From: RBG-16-66-20 sp038040245
GTDB taxonomy: Bacteria; Pseudomonadota; Gammaproteobacteria; Burkholderiales; SG8-39
Assembly: GCA_038040245.1 (NCBI GenBank)
Contig: JBBPIU010000114.1
Span: forward strand, 1-9,769
Direction of reading: 5' to 3'
Length of the DNA stretch: 9,769 bases
How positions within the stretch are numbered: position 1 is the first letter of the stretch; every line of letters begins with the position of its first letter. Under the pieces are notes generated by a model. It worked only from the letters and a program-made list of their open reading frames with translations, had not been told where the DNA came from and did no database searches. The position numbers and the translations under genes are program-made. This document shows, one piece after another, positions 6,363-9,769 of the stretch.

Positions 6363-6790
6363 GAAGCGATGCCCAGCACGTGGCGCACCACGTAAGTGGC
6401 GGCCATGCCCGCCGCCATGAAGACGATCACGGCGACGAGCGAGCGCAGCGACAGGCGTCCGAGCCCGCACACGCCGTGGCCGCTGGTGCAGCCGCCGCCC
6501 ATGCGCGTGCCGAAACCGACCAGCAGTCCCGCGGCGGCGGCCCAGCCGGCCGGGAAGCCCTCGCGCAGGGGCACCGGACCGGCGAAGGCCTGCCAGGCGA
6601 GTCCGGCGGCGAGCAGTCCGGCGATGAACCAGGCGCGCCACGGCACATCGGGCAAGGCAACCGGCGACAGCATGCCGTGCAGGATGCTGCTGATGCCCGC
6701 GATGCGCCCGTTGGCGGCGAGCAGCCAGACGCTGGCGGCGCCGATCAGCGCGCCGCCGATCAGTGCGGAAATCGGGGTAAAGTCATGCAT
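6359..6790 (-). CDS. YeeE/YedE family sulfur/thiosulfate transport protein (first half-protein)
   Basis: This 143-residue inner-membrane protein has helices at about 6-25, 54-72, 80-96 and 115-138. It carries the diagnostic motif GGGCTSGHGVCGLGRLS (98-114) with C101 and C108, and the N-terminal FTPISALIGGALIG plus NGRIAGISS pattern. It would move reduced sulfur (thiosulfate or sulfane sulfur) across the inner membrane together with the DUF6691 protein encoded next. The divergent neighbour is a persulfide dioxygenase-rhodanese, the same association as in BigR-type sulfide operons, although no ArsR-family repressor gene is present in this window. The start ATG (6790-6788) has GGCGGA about 9 nt upstream on the minus strand, inside the neighbour's coding region. 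Confidence 0.9.
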   Translation of the reverse strand: MHDFTPISALIGGALIGAASVWLLAANGRIAGISSILHGMLSPVALPDVPWRAWFIAGLLAAGLAWQAFAGPVPLREGFPAGWAAAAGLLVGFGTRMGGGCTSGHGVCGLGRLSLRSLVAVIVFMAAGMAATYVVRHVLGIAS

Positions 6791-6798
6791 ATGATTTT
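6779..6798. promoter_or_regulatory. Imperfect dyad over both divergent start codons (candidate operator)
   Basis: The sequence AAAGTCAT-GCAT-ATGATTTT forms an inverted repeat with 7 of 8 matching positions per arm around the self-complementary GCAT. It covers the start codons of the divergent YeeE gene and the dioxygenase gene. It is a plausible site for a dimeric regulator; the regulator is not identified, and chance remains possible in such an AT-rich spot. Confidence 0.35.
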
Positions 6799-7861
6799 CC
6801 GCCAGCTATTCGATCCGCAATCGTCCACCTACACCTACCTGCTGGCGGATTCTGCCACGCGCGAGGCGGTGCTGATAGACCCCGTGTTCGAGCACGCCCG
6901 GCGCGATGCAGCATTGATCGAAGAACTCGGCGTCAAGCTCCTGTACACGCTCGATACGCACGTGCACGCCGATCACGTCACCGGCGCCTGGCTGCTCAAA
7001 CGGCGTCTCGGATCGAACATCGCGCTCTCGAAGGACGGTGGCGCGCAAGGCGGCGACCGCACCCTCGAAGATGGGGATCGCGTCGCCTTCGGCAGGCACG
7101 CGCTGGAAGTGCGCGCCACGCCGGGGCATACCGCCGGCTGCCTCACCTATGTGCTGGAGGACCGCTCGATGGCGTTCACCGGCGACGCGCTGCTGATCCG
7201 CGGCTGCGGCCGCACCGATTTTCAGCAGGGCGACGCGCGGCGGCTGTTCCGCTCCGTGCGCGACCGGCTGTTCTCGCTGCCGGACGACTGCCTGATCTAT
7301 CCGTGCCACGATTATCACGGGCTCACCGCATCCAGCGTCGGCGAGGAAAAGATGTACAACCCGCGCCTCGCCGAGACCATCGGTGAGGGCGATTTCGTCG
7401 GCTACATGACGAACCTCGGCCTGCCGCATCCGAAGCTGATGGAGGTGGCCGTGCCTGCCAACCTGCGCTGCGGCCGCCCGGAACGTGAGGAGGCCGCGGC
7501 GGCCGATCCGGACTGGGCGCCGCTCGCCTACACCTTCGCCGGCATCTGGGAACTGCAGCCGAATTGGCTGGAAGAGAACCTCGAGCGCGTGCAGATCCTG
7601 GACGTGCGCGAACCCGATGAGTTCAGCGGCGCGCTGGGGCACATTGCGGGAGCAAAATTGATTCCGCTTGGCAGTTTGACCGGAAGATTTACAGAAATAG
7701 AAAAACAAAGACCGGTGGTGGCGGTCTGCCGCTCCGGCGCGCGCTCGGCGCAGGCGACGGTGCTGCTCAGGAACGCGGGCTTCGAAAAAGTGGCCAATCT
7801 CGCCGGCGGCATGCTGCGCTGGCGCGGCCAGCGTTTTCCGGTCGAAGGTGGCAAGGATTGA
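6791..7861 (+). CDS. Persulfide dioxygenase (ETHE1-like)-rhodanese fusion
   Basis: This 356-residue cytoplasmic enzyme has two domains. Residues 1-235 form a metallo-beta-lactamase fold with THVHADH (H57, H59, D61, H62), PGHTAGC (H113), GDALLIRGCGRTDF (D132) and YPCHDYHG (H173). This is the mononuclear-iron sulfur dioxygenase set that oxidises glutathione persulfide to sulfite. Residues about 262-352 form a rhodanese domain with the active-site loop CRSGARS (C313), which transfers sulfane sulfur. Such fusions detoxify sulfide and can yield thiosulfate. The start MIFRQLFDP matches the family; an in-frame ATG at 6785 would add two residues and has GGGG 7 nt before it. An open frame continuing further upstream is antisense to the YeeE gene and rejected. 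Codons about 289-306 are AT-rich (7651-7710). It is divergent from the YeeE pair and 16 bp ahead of gltX. Confidence 0.93.
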   Translation: MIFRQLFDPQSSTYTYLLADSATREAVLIDPVFEHARRDAALIEELGVKLLYTLDTHVHADHVTGAWLLKRRLGSNIALSKDGGAQGGDRTLEDGDRVAFGRHALEVRATPGHTAGCLTYVLEDRSMAFTGDALLIRGCGRTDFQQGDARRLFRSVRDRLFSLPDDCLIYPCHDYHGLTASSVGEEKMYNPRLAETIGEGDFVGYMTNLGLPHPKLMEVAVPANLRCGRPEREEAAAADPDWAPLAYTFAGIWELQPNWLEENLERVQILDVREPDEFSGALGHIAGAKLIPLGSLTGRFTEIEKQRPVVAVCRSGARSAQATVLLRNAGFEKVANLAGGMLRWRGQRFPVEGGKD

Positions 7862-7870
7862 AAAAATCCT
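7854..7870 (+). other. Small hairpin before gltX
   Basis: AGGATT (7854-7859) pairs with AATCCT (7865-7870) around a 5-nt loop. It spans the dioxygenase stop codon and the gap before gltX. The only purine-rich, SD-like sequence near the gltX start (AAGGA) lies in this stem and too far from the ATG. It is too weak and lacks a T tract, so I do not call it a terminator. Confidence 0.3.
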
Positions 7871-7877
7871 ACCACCG

Positions 7878-9269
7878 ATGAATAGTCGAACCCGCTTCGC
7901 TCCTTCCCCGACCGGCTTCCTGCACATCGGCGGCGCGCGCACCGCGCTTTTTTGCTGGGCTTACGCGCGGCGCCACGGCGGAAAATTCATCCTCCGCATC
8001 GAGGACACGGACCTCGAGCGATCGACGCAAGCGTCGGTAGACGCGATCCTGGAGAGCATGAAGTGGCTCGGCCTCGATTGGGACGAGGGCCCGTTGTTCC
8101 AGATGCAGCGCCTCGCGCGCTACAAGGAGGTGGCGGAGCAGCTGATCGCCGCGGGCCATGCCTATCGCTGTTGGATGACCCGCGAAGAATTGGACATCCT
8201 TAGAAAAAAACAAACCGAAAAAGGTCAAAAGCCCCGTTATGACGGCCGCTGGCGGCCCGAGCGCGCGAAAGCGGCGGGGCTGGTGCCGCCGGATCGCGCC
8301 CCGGTGATCCGCTTGCGCACGCCCGAAGAGGGCGACATCGGCTGGAACGACCTGGTCAAAGGGCCGATCAGCTTTCCGAACCGGGAACTGGATGACCTGG
8401 TACTCCTGCGCGCCGATGGCGTGCCGACCTACAACTTCGGCGTGGTGGTGGATGACCTCGACATGCGGATCACGCACGTGATCCGCGGCGACGACCACGT
8501 CAACAACACGCCCAGACAGCTTCATATATTTAAAGCTTTAGTTAAAGAAGAAAAAATACCCAATTTCGCGCACCTGCCGATGATCCTCGGGGCGGACGGC
8601 GAGCGCCTCTCGAAGCGCCACGGCGCGGTGAGCGTCACGCAGTACCGCGACGAGGGCTTCCTGCCCGAGGCACTGCTCAATTACCTGGCGCGCCTGGGCT
8701 GGTCGCACGGCGACAGCGAGGTTTTCCCGCTCAAGCAGCTGGTCGAGTGGTTCGACTTCAAGCACGTCAGCCGCTCGCCGGCGAAATTCGATCCGGAAAA
8801 AGCGCTGTGGATGAACCAGCAGTACATCAAGAGCGCGGACGATTCGCGTCTTGCTTCTCTTTTAAGTTCTTTTCTTGAAATTAAAGCAGGTCCACCCCTG
8901 GAAAAAGTCGTATCTCTGCTGAAAGACCGCGCCAACACCATTCAGCACCTGGCCGAGTCGGCGCGCATGTTCTACGTCTACGAAGAGCCGTCGGCGAAGC
9001 ACCTGGCCGAGTTGCTCAACGAAAAGACGCGCCCCGCGCTGCAGATGCTCGCGGCGAAGCTCGCCGGGACGCCCTGGGACCGCAAGTCGCTCGGCGCCGC
9101 GGTGAGCGAGGTGTTGAAAGCCAGCGGCCTTAAAACGCCCGAGCTCGCGATGCCGGCGCGGCTGCTGATCACCGGCCGCACGCAGACGCCGTCGCTGGAC
9201 GCGGTGCTCGAACTGATCGGGCGCGAAGCCGTGCTCGCGCGCCTCGCCCGGCACCTGCAGGGCGGCTGA
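7878..9269 (+). CDS. gltX: Glutamyl-tRNA synthetase
   Basis: This 463-residue class I aminoacyl-tRNA synthetase charges tRNA-Glu with glutamate in the cytoplasm. The opening MNSRTRFAPSPTGFLHIGGA contains the HIGH-type signature (HIGG, 16-19). The KMSKS equivalent is ERLSKRHGA (242-250), and the segments LRIEDTDLERS (39-49), YNFGVVVDDLDMRITHVIRG and HLPMILG are family-typical. The anticodon-binding region spans about 310-463. The length is normal. Discrete AT-rich codon patches occur at residues about 106-118, 215-230 and 325-345, unlike the GC-rich rest. The ATG follows no good Shine-Dalgarno sequence. The gene for tRNA-Glu lies 145 bp downstream. It may be the non-discriminating type, since GatCAB cannot be checked here. 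Confidence 0.97.
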   Translation: MNSRTRFAPSPTGFLHIGGARTALFCWAYARRHGGKFILRIEDTDLERSTQASVDAILESMKWLGLDWDEGPLFQMQRLARYKEVAEQLIAAGHAYRCWMTREELDILRKKQTEKGQKPRYDGRWRPERAKAAGLVPPDRAPVIRLRTPEEGDIGWNDLVKGPISFPNRELDDLVLLRADGVPTYNFGVVVDDLDMRITHVIRGDDHVNNTPRQLHIFKALVKEEKIPNFAHLPMILGADGERLSKRHGAVSVTQYRDEGFLPEALLNYLARLGWSHGDSEVFPLKQLVEWFDFKHVSRSPAKFDPEKALWMNQQYIKSADDSRLASLLSSFLEIKAGPPLEKVVSLLKDRANTIQHLAESARMFYVYEEPSAKHLAELLNEKTRPALQMLAAKLAGTPWDRKSLGAAVSEVLKASGLKTPELAMPARLLITGRTQTPSLDAVLELIGREAVLARLARHLQGG

Positions 9270-9275
9270 ACCCGG

Positions 9276-9284
9276 TGCTATAAT
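9276..9284 (+). promoter_or_regulatory. Extended -10 promoter of the tRNA-Ala/tRNA-Glu unit
   Basis: TGCTATAAT carries a perfect TATAAT (9279-9284) preceded by the extended -10 TGn. It starts 6 bp after the gltX stop and ends 14 bp before the tRNA-Ala 5' end. The following discriminator is GC-rich (CCGCGCCC), as in stable-RNA promoters. No good -35 is visible, consistent with an extended -10 promoter. Confidence 0.75.
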
Positions 9285-9298
9285 CCGCGCCCTTGCGT

Positions 9299-9374
<76 letters not shown>

Positions 9375-9400
9375 GTCCGAGGGCAGGATCAGAAGCACAA

Positions 9401-9415
9401 CTGCGGCAACCGCAG
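9401..9415 (+). other. Hairpin in the tRNA-Ala/tRNA-Glu spacer
   Basis: CTGCGG (9401-9406) and CCGCAG (9410-9415) pair around CAA. The last G is position 1 of tRNA-Glu, so this stem competes with the first acceptor pair. It could mark a processing site in the precursor. There is no T tract, so it is not a terminator. The rest of the 40-nt spacer holds nothing recognisable. Confidence 0.35.
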
Positions 9416-9490
9416 TCCCCATCGTCTAGAGGCCTAGGACATCGCCCTTTCACGGCGGTAACCGGGGTTCGAATCCCCGTGGGGACGCCA
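9415..9490 (+). tRNA. tRNA-Glu (anticodon TTC)
   Basis: This is a 76-nt cloverleaf with encoded CCA. The acceptor GTCCCCA pairs with TGGGGAC, with discriminator G73. The anticodon stem TCGCC/GGCGG (one U-G pair) holds the loop CTTTCAC, giving anticodon TTC. The T-arm is CGGGG-TTCGAAT-CCCCG. It is the substrate of the gltX product encoded upstream, an arrangement also seen in other proteobacteria. No intrinsic terminator is visible in the 16 bp before the convergent antitoxin stop. Confidence 0.98.
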
Positions 9491-9506
9491 TTATTCGGCA
9501 GCGCGA

Positions 9507-9769
9507 CTACGCGGCCTTTCGCACCTTCAGCTCGACGCGCATGCCGGCATGGCCGAGCATGTTGACCAGCGCATCGAGGCTGAACTTGTCGATCTTGGCC
9601 TTCAGGAGATCGTTGAGGCGCGGTTGCGTCACGCCCATGCGCGCCGCGCATTCCTTCTGCGACTGCCCGCTCGAACGCACGTAGCGTTCGATCCGGCTCA
9701 TCAGTTCGGAGCGCAGGATGAGGTTCTGCGCGTCCTCGCGGGAATACCCGAGGTCGAGGAACACGTTGC
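9507..9769 (-). CDS. XRE/HigA-like helix-turn-helix antitoxin (5' end beyond window)
   Basis: The visible 87 codons encode a small DNA-binding protein of the HigA-like antitoxin group. An N-terminal NVFLDLGYSREDAQNL segment is followed by a helical stretch (LRSELMSRIERYVRSS). The helix-turn-helix reads SQKECAARMGVTQPRLNDLLKAK, and the C-terminal part is FSLDALVNMLGHAGMRVELKVR. In this family the NVF-x-DLG segment is usually preceded by about ten more residues, and the frame stays open to the window edge, so the true start is probably outside; GTG at 9764 is the only start seen here. Family members repress their own operon and neutralise a RelE/HigB-like toxin, normally encoded just upstream of the antitoxin, hence just beyond this edge. 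The toxin is inferred, not seen. Confidence 0.8.
   Translation of the reverse strand, partial: NVFLDLGYSREDAQNLILRSELMSRIERYVRSSGQSQKECAARMGVTQPRLNDLLKAKIDKFSLDALVNMLGHAGMRVELKVRKAA

Noticed and set aside
6341..6784. 150-codon upstream extension of the dioxygenase gene
   Set aside because: It is antisense to the YeeE gene, His/Ala/Arg-rich and without family similarity; the family starts at MxFRQLFDP.
6806..7942. 378-codon minus-strand open frame opposite the dioxygenase-rhodanese gene
   Set aside because: No family similarity and shadow-like composition; the plus-strand frame carries all catalytic motifs.

Overview
The window is GC-rich bacterial chromosome with compact genes and no virus, plasmid or CRISPR signatures. 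A Bug-type solute receptor, CoA-ester catabolic genes, a sulfide-oxidation locus and the tRNA set suggest a betaproteobacterium, probably Burkholderiales-like. This is inferred from gene families, not from a marker phylogeny.

Left part (1-1447): the 3' end of a dipeptide/oligopeptide-type ABC permease, a small SemiSWEET/PQ-loop membrane protein, and, convergently, a CitE/HpcH-type CoA-ester lyase lying directly behind a tRNA-Val(CAC) gene. Middle-left (1489-3073): a thiolase-fold protein lacking the usual nucleophilic cysteine, followed by a DUF35 zinc-ribbon/OB-fold partner. An 84-bp perfect palindromic element (3075-3158) separates this pair from a convergent cupin gene. The cupin gene diverges, across 34 bp, from an acyl-CoA-dehydrogenase-fold flavoprotein.

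Middle-right (4978-7861): a sulfur locus. On the minus strand are two half-size YeeE/YedE membrane proteins (the second of DUF6691 type) followed by a Bug receptor, joined by two GTGA overlaps. Diverging from them is a persulfide dioxygenase-rhodanese fusion whose start codon abuts that of the first YeeE gene. The likely logic is import or export of a reduced sulfur species by the YeeE pair and oxidation of glutathione persulfide by the fusion enzyme. The role of Bug in it is unclear.

Right part (7878-9769): gltX, then tRNA-Ala(GGC) and tRNA-Glu(UUC) behind a clear extended -10 promoter, so the glutamyl-tRNA synthetase sits beside its own substrate tRNA. Last comes the 3' part of an XRE/HigA-like antitoxin gene, cut by the window edge.

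The most unusual signals are: short AT-rich patches (30-50 nt, about 20-35% G+C) in several otherwise GC-rich genes, with synonymous codons switched to AT-rich forms; the 84-bp palindrome; and the imperfect dyad lying over both divergent start codons of the sulfur locus. No intergenic stretch exceeds about 110 bp.
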